Assembly: GCA_050696075.1 (NCBI GenBank)
Contig: JBOGUF010000050.1
Location: forward strand, 1 to 16,959
Reading direction: 5' to 3'
Source: JBOGUF01 sp050696075
GTDB taxonomy: Bacteria > Chloroflexota > Chloroflexia > Thermomicrobiales > UBA6265
Length of the DNA stretch: 16,959 bases
The notes below the pieces were generated by a model. It saw nothing but the letters and a program-made list of their open reading frames with translations. It did not search any database and had not been told where the DNA came from. A program made the translations under genes and the position numbers. This document shows, piece after piece, positions 7,595 through 14,702 of this stretch (its first letter is position 1; each line of letters opens with the position of its first letter).

Positions 7595-7714
7595 CGGAAT
7601 TCCTCCCCTCACCACGCGGCTGTTAGCAGTTCTGCTTCCGTGCGAACGCATCGGTGACGCAACTGTCTCCGATAGTCGGCCGAAGTTATTGCGTCCGCCT
7701 CCCACCTCCTCGTC

Positions 7715-7730
7715 GTTACACTGTTACACT
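7715..7730. repeat. Perfect tandem 8-mer (GTTACACT x2) upstream of the metallophosphoesterase gene
   Basis: GTTACACT occurs twice with no gap, 120 bp upstream of the GTG at 7594. This lies in the 227-bp intergenic space between two minus-strand transcription units. It could be a regulator binding site. No convincing promoter pair was found beside it. Confidence 0.35.
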
Positions 7731-7821
7731 CCGCTCTTCGTGGCGAACGTGTATCCACTCGACGACGAGGATGGCAATTGCTTGGGACGAATCGATCGAC
7801 GAAGCGGACGCACCGAGCCGG

Positions 7822-8229
7822 TCAGCCTTCGCACAAAGCTAGAATCAGCTTGCTGCACCGCCGAAAGCGCAGCTTGACCTCAAGATCATCCTTGTCGCCG
7901 AATACGTCCGTATGCGCGCGATTGCCCTTTCTTTCTGGTGCATTCGGGATTGGCGTATGCTCGACCGACTGGCCTTCGATAGACCGGATGTCGCCGACCA
8001 CCAGCTCTATGACGGCATTGTCTCGTGGATGACGTGCGCGATCGCGGCATTCTTCGGGCGTGGAATACGTGCTCCAGTCTGTCGACCTCCCCGCGCGCGG
8101 CGAAGTCGGGTCCGCTTGGTTCTTAAAGCACGACGCCGATATCTGTCCTCGCTTGATGTACTGCTTGTGGACCCGCATGTAGACGGTCGCGGAGTCTGGA
8201 ATCGACTCGACCGGCCACGGCTCGCTCAA
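7822..8229 (-). CDS. Conserved-looking protein of unknown function (STPEE type), partner of the upstream gene
   Basis: A 135-aa soluble protein with no enzyme motif I can name. Recognisable features are IPDSATVYMRVH near the N-terminus, FKNQADPTSPR, DWSTYSTPEECRDRAR (51-66) and a C-terminal HTPIPNAPERKGNRAH ... FGDKDD segment. It recalls a family of hypothetical proteins sharing an SxDWxxYSTPEE core. The long open frame reaches 8502 but overlaps the neighbouring gene. I set the start at TTG 8229, which overlaps the upstream stop as TTGA and keeps the N-terminal IPDS segment; ATG at 8178 is the alternative. The overlap implies co-expression and likely joint function with the 160-aa protein. 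Confidence 0.68.
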   Translation of the reverse strand: MSEPWPVESIPDSATVYMRVHKQYIKRGQISASCFKNQADPTSPRAGRSTDWSTYSTPEECRDRARHPRDNAVIELVVGDIRSIEGQSVEHTPIPNAPERKGNRAHTDVFGDKDDLEVKLRFRRCSKLILALCEG

Positions 8230-8708
8230 TCGGCGAGCCATGCGGCAAGCCAACGGTTCGGCTTGATAATCGGGAAGCTCCCCTTCTGCTTCGATCCCCA
8301 CGTGCCGTCGTCGCCATAGAAGCGAACTTCCGCGTCCTCGTCGGCAGGGACCGTCATCAAGAGTTCGTGTCCCGCGGTGCGGATTTCCAGGTCGATGCTT
8401 CCCCGGTCTCCGGGCGACACGAAGATATCCTCGACCCGCGTGCCATGCTCCTCCCACGCCGCCGCGGCGATTCGCACCAGCAATTCGACCGCGCGGCGCC
8501 ACGTGTCCTCGGCGTATCCCATCGCCCCGGCGTTGTCCCAGTCGTCTTCCAAGTCAAGGATCGTGCGGGACCGCTCAACCTCGGTGGCCACCTGCGCAAG
8601 CGCCCGTGGCACTTGGACCCCATGGATGTCAATCGGCGAGGCGGACGCTGCGTCGCCGCCGTGCAGTTCCGTCATGGGCGGGACATGCTCAGTGCGTTTG
8701 ATAACCAT
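8226..8708 (-). CDS. Protein of unknown function with a DDWDNAGA motif
   Basis: A 160-aa soluble acidic protein. It has a helical region followed by LDLEDDWDNAGAMGY (51-65), SPGDRGSIDLEIRTAG (98-113), LLMTVPADEDAEVRFYGDDG (117-136) and KGSFPI near the end. The DWDxxGA plus GSIDLxxR plus VPxD..xxxYGDD pattern matches a hypothetical-protein family I have seen annotated without function, usually next to a second small gene as here. No catalytic residues, membrane segments or signal peptide are evident. The start is uncertain: ATG at 8708 has only a weak GAGG upstream, and ATGs at 8684 and 8675 would lose 8-11 residues. Its TGA overlaps the TTG of the next gene. Confidence 0.7.
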   Translation of the reverse strand: MVIKRTEHVPPMTELHGGDAASASPIDIHGVQVPRALAQVATEVERSRTILDLEDDWDNAGAMGYAEDTWRRAVELLVRIAAAAWEEHGTRVEDIFVSPGDRGSIDLEIRTAGHELLMTVPADEDAEVRFYGDDGTWGSKQKGSFPIIKPNRWLAAWLAD

Positions 8709-8863
8709 GGCCTTGGGTGCATCCTCGGTGACGTTATCACGGATTTGGATCAGACGCGTGCATCGTCCGCTCGCGATCGTTCGCTCCTAAGAATACGCAT
8801 CCAGCGCCGTTGTGACATTTCTCTCGAACATGCCCGATGGTCTGTACTGTTGCCCCGCCGTCT

Positions 8864-9034
8864 TCACTTGCGACCCATAATCTCGTATACGTTCCCATCC
8901 GGCCCGACGTATTGGTTCCAGACCGTTTCGCCCTCGCGCTGCACCGGTCCGATAAAGCGGATGCCCGCCGCCGCCATCCGGGCGCGTGTGGCGGCAAAAT
9001 CCTCGACCCAGAACGCGACTACGGAACCACATCG
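8864..9034 (-). pseudogene. C-terminal remnant of a VOC (glyoxalase/bleomycin resistance) protein
   Basis: Reading the frame that ends at the TGA at 8864 gives VVAFWVEDFAATRARMAAAG, IRFIGPVQREG, then VWNQYVGPDGNVYEIMGRK. This is the characteristic second half of a VOC-fold protein, with the final YEIMG carrying the usual metal-ligand glutamate. The frame is closed by a stop at 9041-9043, and no VOC N-terminal half is present upstream. The other frame, open to 8787, translates to Arg/Gly-rich sequence and is not the coding one here. The gene has lost its first half, replaced by the methyltransferase fragment. Confidence 0.75.
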
Positions 9035-9137
9035 GCCCCATCAGGTATTCCAGCATCCACCGCGGATCATACCCCGCCGCCCGCGGGAACTCGTCGAAGG
9101 TCAACGCCGCGGCCAGATCGTCATCCGATACCGTCAT
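9030..9137 (-). pseudogene. N-terminal remnant of a SAM-dependent methyltransferase
   Basis: About 36 codons starting at ATG 9137 (or TTG 9143) read FDEFPRAAGYDPRWMLEYLM then GP. This matches by eye the start of a methyltransferase family that usually continues with GPN..LWLTEWL and the SAM-binding loop. Here the similarity stops after MGPM, and glyoxalase-like sequence begins in another frame. The ATG lies 2 nt after the stop of the intact methyltransferase gene, so it was once the next gene of that operon. A fusion product would run in frame to 8787 but would have nonsense sequence after the junction. Confidence 0.65.
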
Positions 9138-9139
9138 GC

Positions 9140-9931
9140 TCAAACTCTCCGCGCCAGCTGCAACACGGCGACGTGGTTCCGCACCAACTGCCCGTCGAAC
9201 TCCCGGTCGATCAACGCCGCCACGCCGTCAAACAGCGCCTGCCGCGCCGGTTCCGGTAGCGCGATGTGGCCGGAAAAGGTCCGCAGCAGGTCGAGGTAGC
9301 GCGCGGTCGGGTAAATCTCGGCCCACGGATAGTGCCGCACCGCCACCTCCTCGCCCAGGCCGGTCGCCAGGAACGCGGGGTCAACCGTGGTCGGCAGGTC
9401 AGCCGGCGAACGTGGGCGCCCGGCCTCCTCCGGCATGTACCGCCGGTAGAGCTCCTGCACGGCGTCGTAGAAGCCGCCCTCGCCCGGCAATTGCACGTGC
9501 GCTAGCCAGAAGACTGCCACGCACCCACCCGGCCGTAGCGCCTCGATCGTCTTCCAATACCGCACCGCCGGATCGACCCAGGCGAACGATGTGGCCGCGA
9601 CGACGAGATCGAACGCCGCCGACTCGAGCGCCCATTCCTCGAAGCTGGCGACGCGGACTTCGACGGAGGGAAAGGCGGCGAGGTTGTGGCGCGCAACTGC
9701 CGCCAGGTTAGCTCCCGGCTCCAGGCAAAGCAGGCGATAGCCCCGTCGCGCGAACGGCAGCGTCGCCTTCCCCGTGCCGCAGCCAATCTCCAGGATGCGG
9801 CCTCCGTCCGGGATCGCCGAGAACCGGACGAGGTCGTCGATCAGATCGGCGGGGTAGACCGGCCGGACCTCATCATAGAGTTCGGCCGAGCGATCAAACG
9901 TGGCGCCGAGTTGCTCCCGATCCCGAACCAC
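9140..9931 (-). CDS. Class I SAM-dependent methyltransferase
   Basis: A 263-aa Rossmann-fold methyltransferase. Motif I is RILEIGCGTGKAT (45-57), the ribose-binding acid is E71 in CLEPG, followed by SFEEW, FDLVVAATSFAWVD and a post-motif ALRPGGCVAVFW. The N-terminal DRSAELYDEVRPVYP is typical of the methyltransferase_11 type found in trans-aconitate and uncharacterised small-molecule methyltransferases. The substrate is unknown. GTG at 9931 is preferred because GGAGGAG sits 5-6 nt upstream; the frame opens 18 nt earlier at another GTG. It is divergent from the MMPL gene across a 148-bp region that holds a direct repeat. Downstream lies the truncated second methyltransferase. Confidence 0.87.
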   Translation of the reverse strand: MVRDREQLGATFDRSAELYDEVRPVYPADLIDDLVRFSAIPDGGRILEIGCGTGKATLPFARRGYRLLCLEPGANLAAVARHNLAAFPSVEVRVASFEEWALESAAFDLVVAATSFAWVDPAVRYWKTIEALRPGGCVAVFWLAHVQLPGEGGFYDAVQELYRRYMPEEAGRPRSPADLPTTVDPAFLATGLGEEVAVRHYPWAEIYPTARYLDLLRTFSGHIALPEPARQALFDGVAALIDREFDGQLVRNHVAVLQLARRV

Positions 9932-9958
9932 TACTCTCCTCCGCCGCACGCCTCGCGG

Positions 9959-9980
9959 TTCTTAGAACCCTCTTAGGTTC
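9959..9980. promoter_or_regulatory. 11-bp-period direct repeat, possible OmpR-type operator
   Basis: TTCTTAGAACC (9959-9969) is followed at once by CTCTTAGGTTC (9970-9980), so TCTTAG recurs with an 11-bp period. GGTTC/GAACC half-sites also form an inverted repeat (9957-9969). Tandem 11-bp repeats are the usual target form of OmpR/PhoB-family response regulators. It lies about 100 bp upstream of the MMPL start and in the divergent region shared with the methyltransferase. A weak -10-like TAGCAG is at 9996, 17 bp past TTAGGT. Confidence 0.4.
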
Positions 9981-10047
9981 CTCCCCGACCATGGGTAGCA
10001 GGTTGCGGATCGAATCGCGTCGCCGTGCGGAGCGGGACGCCACGAAA

Positions 10048-10061
10048 CGACCAGATGGTCG
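10048..10061. promoter_or_regulatory. Inverted repeat in the MMPL leader
   Basis: CGACCA-GA-TGGTCG is a perfect 6-bp inverted repeat ending a few bases before the ribosome-binding site GGGGGAGG of the MMPL gene. It could be an operator or a short RNA hairpin near the start. Function not shown. Confidence 0.3.
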
Positions 10062-10079
10062 CGGGGGAGGTATTCCAAC

Positions 10080-12233
10080 ATGAGCATAGCCGAGATATCG
10101 CGGTTCGTCCTTCGTCACAAGCTGGCTGTCGTCCTGTTCTGGGTGATCGTCACCGTCGCCGCCGTCGGGGCGGCTGGGCCGGCGTCCGGCGCGCTCTCTG
10201 AGCGCTTCGACTTGCCCGGCAGCGAGAGCACGGAGGTCAACGTTGCCCTCGCCGAGCAGTACGGCACCGGCGGCTTCGCCTCGCCGCTCGTGGCTGTCGT
10301 CACCCTGCCCGAGGGCACGACCGTCGACTCGCCCGGCGTCACGGACGAGTTGACGGCGGCGTTTGATCAGGTCGCCGAGGCCGTGCCCCAGGCGCGTATC
10401 GTCTCCTACGCATCGACCGGCAACGACGACTTCGTCGGAGAAGACGGCCGCACGACCTTCGGCCTGATCTACACCAGCGACTTTGGGATGGACGAATCGC
10501 CCGACGTCGACGTTGTGAAGTCCGCCCTGGCGGACGCCACCGTCGCCGGGGTCCCCTTCCGCTTCACTGGCGCCGGTGAGCTGGCAGCCGTCACCGAAGG
10601 CGAGGAAGGGGACGACGGCGTCCTGATCGAGACGCTGGTCGGCGCCGGCGGCGCGCTACTCGTCCTCCTCTGGGTCTACGGGTCGTTCCTGGCAATCCTG
10701 CCGGTCGTCATGGCCGGGATCGCGATTCTGACCTCCTTCTTGCTGACCTGGGGGCTGACGACCGTCACCGACGTCTCGTTCATCGTCCAGTTCCTGATCG
10801 CGCTCGTCGGACTCGGCATCGCGATCGACTATTCGTTGCTGCTCGTCACGCGCTGGCGCGAGGAACGCGCGGCAGGGCATGACAACGAAACCGCCGTCCA
10901 GCGGGCGATGGAGACCGCCGGCCACGCGGTCATCTTCAGCGGCACCACGGTTGGCATCAGCTTGCTGGCGCTGGTCGCCCTGCCGGTGCCTTTCCTGCGC
11001 AGCGTCGGCCTCGGCGGCATGCTCATCCCGCTCGTCAGCGTCGCCGTCGCCATCACTCTGCTGCCGGTGCTGCTCGCCACGGCCGGGCCGCGGCTCGACT
11101 GGCCGCGGTTCCGCAAGGGCGATCAGGTCAGCCACATCTGGGAGCGCTGGGCGCGGTTCATCGTCCATCATCGCGGCCTAGCGGTCATTGCCGGCGTCGC
11201 AATCATCGCCGCGCTGGTCATCCCGGCCTTCTCGCTGCAACTCGGCTCCGGCAGCGGCTGGACTCTGGCTACCACGGGCGAAGCGGCCGACACCCGCCGG
11301 GTGCTCGACGACGCCGGCGTCAGCCAAGGCGTGCTGACGCCATATGAAGTCCTCGTCGAGGGGAGCGATCCGGCCGCCGCCGCGGCCGCTTTAGGGGATG
11401 TGGCCGGCATCGACGGCGTCACCGCGCCCGACGGGGCCAACTGGCGACAAGGGGAGACAGCGGTCGTCCTCGCCTTCCCCGCCGCCGACGGCAGCACCAG
11501 CGACGGTCGCGACCTCCTCGAACGGGCGCGCGATACCGCCCACGATCTGCCCGGCCAGGTCCGCATCGGCGGCGCGACCGCGGGCGACGCCGACTTCATC
11601 GACGCCGTCTACGGCAACTTCCCGCTGATGCTCGCCCTGATCGTGGTTGTGACGTTCGTCCTACTCGTGCGGGCGTTCCGCTCGATCTTGCTGCCGCTGA
11701 AAGCGGTCATCCTCAACTGCGTCTCGGTCGGCGCCGCCTATGGGGTACTCGTCCTGGTCTGGCAGGAAGGGTTCGGGTCGGATCTGCTCTTCGGGATCGA
11801 GTCGGTCGACGCGGTTTCGAGCTGGTTGCCGCTGATGGTCTTCGCCTTCCTCTTCGGCCTCTCGATGGACTATGAGGTCTTCATCCTGGCCCGGATGCGC
11901 GAGGAATACGACAAGACCGGTTCGACGGCGGCCGCCGTGGTGCGCGGCATGAGCCACACCGCCCGCCTGGTGACCACCGCCGCGGTCATCCTCTTCCTCG
12001 CCTTCGTCTCGATGGCCGCCGTGCCCGAGACCGACGTCAAGATCATGGCGACCGCGATGGCCGCCGGCATCCTGCTCGACGCGACGATCGTGCGCGGCCT
12101 GCTCGTCCCGGCGACGGTCGCCCTGATGGGGCGTTGGAACTGGTGGCTGCCCTCATGGCTCGACCGTTTCGTGCCGAAGCCAGCGACCGTTGCCGAGCAG
12201 AGTCCGGCCACCGTCTCCAGCCACGCCGGCTAA
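10080..12233 (+). CDS. MMPL/RND-superfamily membrane transporter
   Basis: A 717-aa inner-membrane transporter of the MmpL/YdfJ type, probably proton-driven export of lipids or hydrophobic compounds. The two-fold RND architecture is clear. TM1 is about 13-33 and is followed by an extracytoplasmic loop to about 185. A block of five TMs (about 186-340) contains GLGIAIDYSLLL with D250-Y251. Then come a TM near 367-385, a second loop (about 390-510) and a final TM block with FGLSMDYEVFIL and D597-Y598. The paired Asp-Tyr residues are the expected proton-relay positions. The start is set by GGGGGAGG 9 nt upstream. No TetR or MarR repressor gene is adjacent. The cargo is unknown. Confidence 0.92.
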   Translation: MSIAEISRFVLRHKLAVVLFWVIVTVAAVGAAGPASGALSERFDLPGSESTEVNVALAEQYGTGGFASPLVAVVTLPEGTTVDSPGVTDELTAAFDQVAEAVPQARIVSYASTGNDDFVGEDGRTTFGLIYTSDFGMDESPDVDVVKSALADATVAGVPFRFTGAGELAAVTEGEEGDDGVLIETLVGAGGALLVLLWVYGSFLAILPVVMAGIAILTSFLLTWGLTTVTDVSFIVQFLIALVGLGIAIDYSLLLVTRWREERAAGHDNETAVQRAMETAGHAVIFSGTTVGISLLALVALPVPFLRSVGLGGMLIPLVSVAVAITLLPVLLATAGPRLDWPRFRKGDQVSHIWERWARFIVHHRGLAVIAGVAIIAALVIPAFSLQLGSGSGWTLATTGEAADTRRVLDDAGVSQGVLTPYEVLVEGSDPAAAAAALGDVAGIDGVTAPDGANWRQGETAVVLAFPAADGSTSDGRDLLERARDTAHDLPGQVRIGGATAGDADFIDAVYGNFPLMLALIVVVTFVLLVRAFRSILLPLKAVILNCVSVGAAYGVLVLVWQEGFGSDLLFGIESVDAVSSWLPLMVFAFLFGLSMDYEVFILARMREEYDKTGSTAAAVVRGMSHTARLVTTAAVILFLAFVSMAAVPETDVKIMATAMAAGILLDATIVRGLLVPATVALMGRWNWWLPSWLDRFVPKPATVAEQSPATVSSHAG

Positions 12234-12268
12234 CGCCACGGCACGGCAAGCGTTCTACGTGATGCATT

Positions 12269-12341
12269 CGGCGGCGCGGGTATGCACTTGGGGGATAACC
12301 CACCCCTCGATTCCGCGGCCTCCTGGATACCCGCGCCGCCG
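12269..12341. repeat. 15-bp perfect inverted repeat with 43-nt loop
   Basis: CGGCGGCGCGGGTAT (12269-12283) and ATACCCGCGCCGCCG (12327-12341) are perfect reverse complements. The loop contains a smaller TGGG/CCCA repeat around GGATAA. It lies 35 bp after the MMPL stop and 84 bp before the next start. It may end or attenuate the MMPL transcript, but no T-tract follows on either strand, so it may instead be a mobile or interspersed palindrome. Confidence 0.7.
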
Positions 12342-12424
12342 GCTCTGGCCAATAATGGAGACCAAGCTAAACCGCGGCCGGCCGGCCACGGAGCGACGTC
12401 GAGTCAGAAGGTGAGCGACCCCGC

Positions 12425-13894
12425 ATGGTGAACGATCAGCAGATGCAGAATGAGCACGGAAGTAGATGGACGCAACTGACTATCTTCGCCGCGACGGCCA
12501 TTTTTGTGGGAGCTGCCTATCTCCTCTCGGACACGATCCGCGCCGAAGCGGCCAAAGCCGCGGAGATGCTCACGCGGGGCGATCTGGAGAGTCTGCGCGA
12601 CTATATTCGCTCCTTCGGGAACTGGGCGCCGGTCGTTTCGATCCTCCTCATGGTCTTCCAGGCATTGGCCGCGCCGATCCCCGGATTCGTCGTCGTCTTT
12701 GCGAACGGGTTGGCCTTCGGCCTCTTCTGGGGCTGGGTGTTCAGCCTCGCCGGACAAGTCCTGGCGGCCGCGCTGTGCTTCTGGATTGCGCGCACCCTCG
12801 GCCGCGGGCCGACCTCGGCCATCGTTGGCCGATTGGGGGTAGAATCGGCAGACCGCTGGTTCGCCCGCTGGGGCGCCCATGCCGTCCTCGTCACCCGGAT
12901 CGTGCCAGGCATGGCCTTTGATGCGGTCTCTTACGCGGCCGGTCTGACCAAGATGGGATTTTTGCGGTTCATCGGCGCCACGGCGATCGGCACGGCCCCC
13001 ACCACCCTGCTCTATGCCTATCTGGGTGAGCGGGCGCCGGAGGTGGGCTGGCTGCTTCTCGCCGTCAGCGGCGTCGTCACGGCGGCCGTCGCGATCTCCG
13101 TCATCTCCCGGCGCCGGCGGGTCGCGGAGGCGGACGGCGCCGATCACACGGCGCAAGTCGCGGCCTCGACGCCTTACCCAATGCCCCCCGCGGTGGACCG
13201 GCTGCCGGTGCGGTGGGCGAAGACCAGCGTCCAGGTCACCGGGCGGCTGCTGGACGAATCGGGGTGGGTTCGCCTCGCCGTCGTCTCCCTTTTCGGGCTC
13301 CTCGCCTATCTCGTCATCGGTCAGATCGTGGAGCCGGGCTTCACCGACTATTGGGGCTACCTGCTCGTCCAGATCACCGTGATCACCGTGGCGGTCATCT
13401 GGCTCAGTCACCTCGTCGTCCCCAACGGGGGCTTCTCGTGGATCACGTATCTGATTGTGATCGTGGCCGTTTATCTCGATACCTTTGGCAATGCCGCGGG
13501 CATGTACGCCCGCTACGACCCGTACGACAAGATCGTCCACGCCGCCGGGACAGCCGCCCTGGCTGCCGCCTCGTACGACATCCTGGCCGCCCTGCACCGG
13601 CGCGGCAAGATTGACTGGCCACCCGCTCAGCGCGCCCGCGCCGCGGTCGCCGCCGCGATGCTGCTGGCGAGCGGCTGGGAGGTTTATGAGTTCGCCGCCG
13701 ACCAGTTCTTCGAAACCTACCGCCACGCCGGCATGGCCGACACGGTCGGCGACCTGATCGCCGACGTGATCGGCGGGGTTGCCATGAGCCTGCTCCTCTG
13801 GCACCGCGAGACTCGCATTGCCGCGCGGAAGACTGCGCCGTTGGCGGTGGGTGAGCATTTGGCCCATCCGCCGGGGAGCGTGGCGAAGCGGTGA
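12425..13894 (+). CDS. Two-domain membrane protein: TVP38/TMEM64 (VTT) domain fused to a DUF2238/YjdF-like domain
   Basis: A 489-aa polytopic membrane protein. Residues about 15-230 are a TVP38/TMEM64 (SNARE-associated/DedA-like) domain: FQALAAPIPGFVVVFANGLA, the FWGW and LGRG segments, then RIVPGMAFDAVSYAAGLTKM and ATAIGTAPTTLLYAYLGE. A hydrophilic linker (230-275) leads to a second block of about five TMs (278-460). Its YDPYDKIVH (364-372), GWEVYEFAAD (417-426) and DTVGDLIADVIGG (439-451) resemble DUF2238/YjdF-like proteins. VTT proteins include lipid scramblases and undecaprenyl-phosphate carriers; the second domain has no known role. GAAGGTGAG about 9 nt upstream supports the ATG. The fusion is in one uninterrupted frame. 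Confidence 0.82.
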   Translation: MVNDQQMQNEHGSRWTQLTIFAATAIFVGAAYLLSDTIRAEAAKAAEMLTRGDLESLRDYIRSFGNWAPVVSILLMVFQALAAPIPGFVVVFANGLAFGLFWGWVFSLAGQVLAAALCFWIARTLGRGPTSAIVGRLGVESADRWFARWGAHAVLVTRIVPGMAFDAVSYAAGLTKMGFLRFIGATAIGTAPTTLLYAYLGERAPEVGWLLLAVSGVVTAAVAISVISRRRRVAEADGADHTAQVAASTPYPMPPAVDRLPVRWAKTSVQVTGRLLDESGWVRLAVVSLFGLLAYLVIGQIVEPGFTDYWGYLLVQITVITVAVIWLSHLVVPNGGFSWITYLIVIVAVYLDTFGNAAGMYARYDPYDKIVHAAGTAALAAASYDILAALHRRGKIDWPPAQRARAAVAAAMLLASGWEVYEFAADQFFETYRHAGMADTVGDLIADVIGGVAMSLLLWHRETRIAARKTAPLAVGEHLAHPPGSVAKR

Positions 13895-13943
13895 TCCCGT
13901 CGCGCCACGGTTGCCACGGGCAGCCACCGGGCATCTTGAGCCC

Positions 13944-13982
13944 TTGTCCAATCTCCAGGTTCTATGTAGAATCCTACATAGA
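13944..13982 (+). promoter_or_regulatory. Promoter and palindromic operator of the Phd/RelE-type module
   Basis: TTGTCC (13944-13949) and TAGAAT (13967-13972) are 17 bp apart, a good sigma70-like pair. A perfect 9-bp inverted repeat, TCTATGTAG-AATC-CTACATAGA (13961-13982), overlaps the -10 element. A palindrome over the promoter is the expected site for autorepression by a Phd/YefM antitoxin. The antitoxin ATG is at 13999. The same promoter may serve the response regulator and kinase genes downstream. Confidence 0.65.
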
Positions 13983-13998
13983 AGAAAGGGGGCATTGC

Positions 13999-14301
13999 AT
14001 GGTGCATGTCGATACGGCTGACCTGATCTCGATTTCCGAGGCCAACAAGCTTGGCATCTCCGGTCTTGTGCGGGAAGCCGAAGCGGGTCGAGAACAAATC
14101 GTTCTGCGCAATAACAGGCCAGTTGCCGCCGTCGTGAGCATTGAGCGGCTCGAACAGCTTCAGGAGATCGAGGACGATCTGCTCGACGCGTCGCTGGCCA
14201 CGGCCCGCATGTTGACAACAGGAGCGCGGCGGTACTCTCTGGATGAAGTTCTAGCCCAGCTCGGATTTACGCGAGAGCAGCTCCGCGATGTCAATGAGTA
14301 G
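13999..14301 (+). CDS. Phd/YefM-family antitoxin
   Basis: A 100-aa antitoxin. The N-terminal DNA-binding Phd/YefM fold is visible: ISISEANKLGISGLVREAEA followed by QIVLRNNRPVAAVVSIERLE (residues 33-52). The C-terminal half is a helical toxin-binding region. The ATG at 13999 is preferred over the longer open frame (from 13891) because AAAGGGGG lies about 8 nt upstream and the extension would cover the promoter and operator. It should repress its own operon through the 22-bp palindrome at 13961. The toxin gene starts 8 nt after the stop. Confidence 0.85.
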   Translation: MVHVDTADLISISEANKLGISGLVREAEAGREQIVLRNNRPVAAVVSIERLEQLQEIEDDLLDASLATARMLTTGARRYSLDEVLAQLGFTREQLRDVNE

Positions 14302-14309
14302 CAGCGTCC

Positions 14310-14702
14310 ATGCCGGTTCGCGTTGAGTTCATTCAAGAGGCTGTCGCCGACCTCGTTCGGTACGCTGAAACAGGAAATCTCCCGCTCTTCCTTAAGAAGC
14401 TGCTCCGGTTGGAGGAGATCGGCAAGGATGCCGGCATGCCTCTTGGCCGCGGTCTAGCCGGTTGGCGCAAGATTGTCGTCGGAGACAGGAACTGGCGAAT
14501 CATCTTCACGGTGAACCACGATGAGACGGTTGCCACCGTCTCGGTCATCGGGGACCGCGAGGACGCGGGGTGTTACCAGGAGGCCCACCGGCGCATCCAA
14601 GCGCTTGGCGAAGGTCACTCAGCATCTGTCAGCCTCGCGGCTGCAATGTTCCAGCTCGCCGAAATGCAACGGGCAGCCAAGAGGAAACGATCGAAGCGAT
14701 GA
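14310..14702 (+). CDS. RelE/ParE-superfamily toxin
   Basis: A 130-aa protein next to a Phd-type antitoxin. The core (1-96) has the RelE/ParE pattern: VRVEFIQEAVADLVRY, a helix with LKKLLRLEEI, GLAGWRKIVVGDRNWRIIF with several basic residues (R53, K54, R60, R63), and VSVIGDREDAGCYQEA as the last strand and helix. RelE members are ribosome-dependent mRNA interferases; ParE members target gyrase. This one looks nearer to RelE but cannot be decided by eye. A tail of about 35 residues, ending in KRKRSKR, is longer than usual for the fold. The stop overlaps the response-regulator start (ATGA), which is unusual for a toxin gene. Confidence 0.82.
   Translation: MPVRVEFIQEAVADLVRYAETGNLPLFLKKLLRLEEIGKDAGMPLGRGLAGWRKIVVGDRNWRIIFTVNHDETVATVSVIGDREDAGCYQEAHRRIQALGEGHSASVSLAAAMFQLAEMQRAAKRKRSKR

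Noticed and set aside
7822..8502. Extending the STPEE protein to the far upstream start at 8502
   Set aside because: The extra 91 residues would overlap the DDWDNAGA gene in another frame and are Arg/Gly-rich without character; the overlap start at 8229 fits better.
8709..8863. Promoter for the paired unknown genes
   Set aside because: TATTCT is present on the minus strand, but the best -35 candidates (ATGTCA or TGTCAC) are weak, so no promoter is called.
8787..9143. A single intact 118-aa protein
   Set aside because: Only its first part looks like a methyltransferase start. From about 9030 the better coding signal is a VOC protein in another frame, so I describe two remnants instead.
12404..14218. 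Minus-strand open frame of 604 codons antisense to the VTT fusion protein
   Set aside because: The plus strand encodes clear membrane domains and an antitoxin there. The antisense product is Gly/Asp/Arg-rich shadow sequence.
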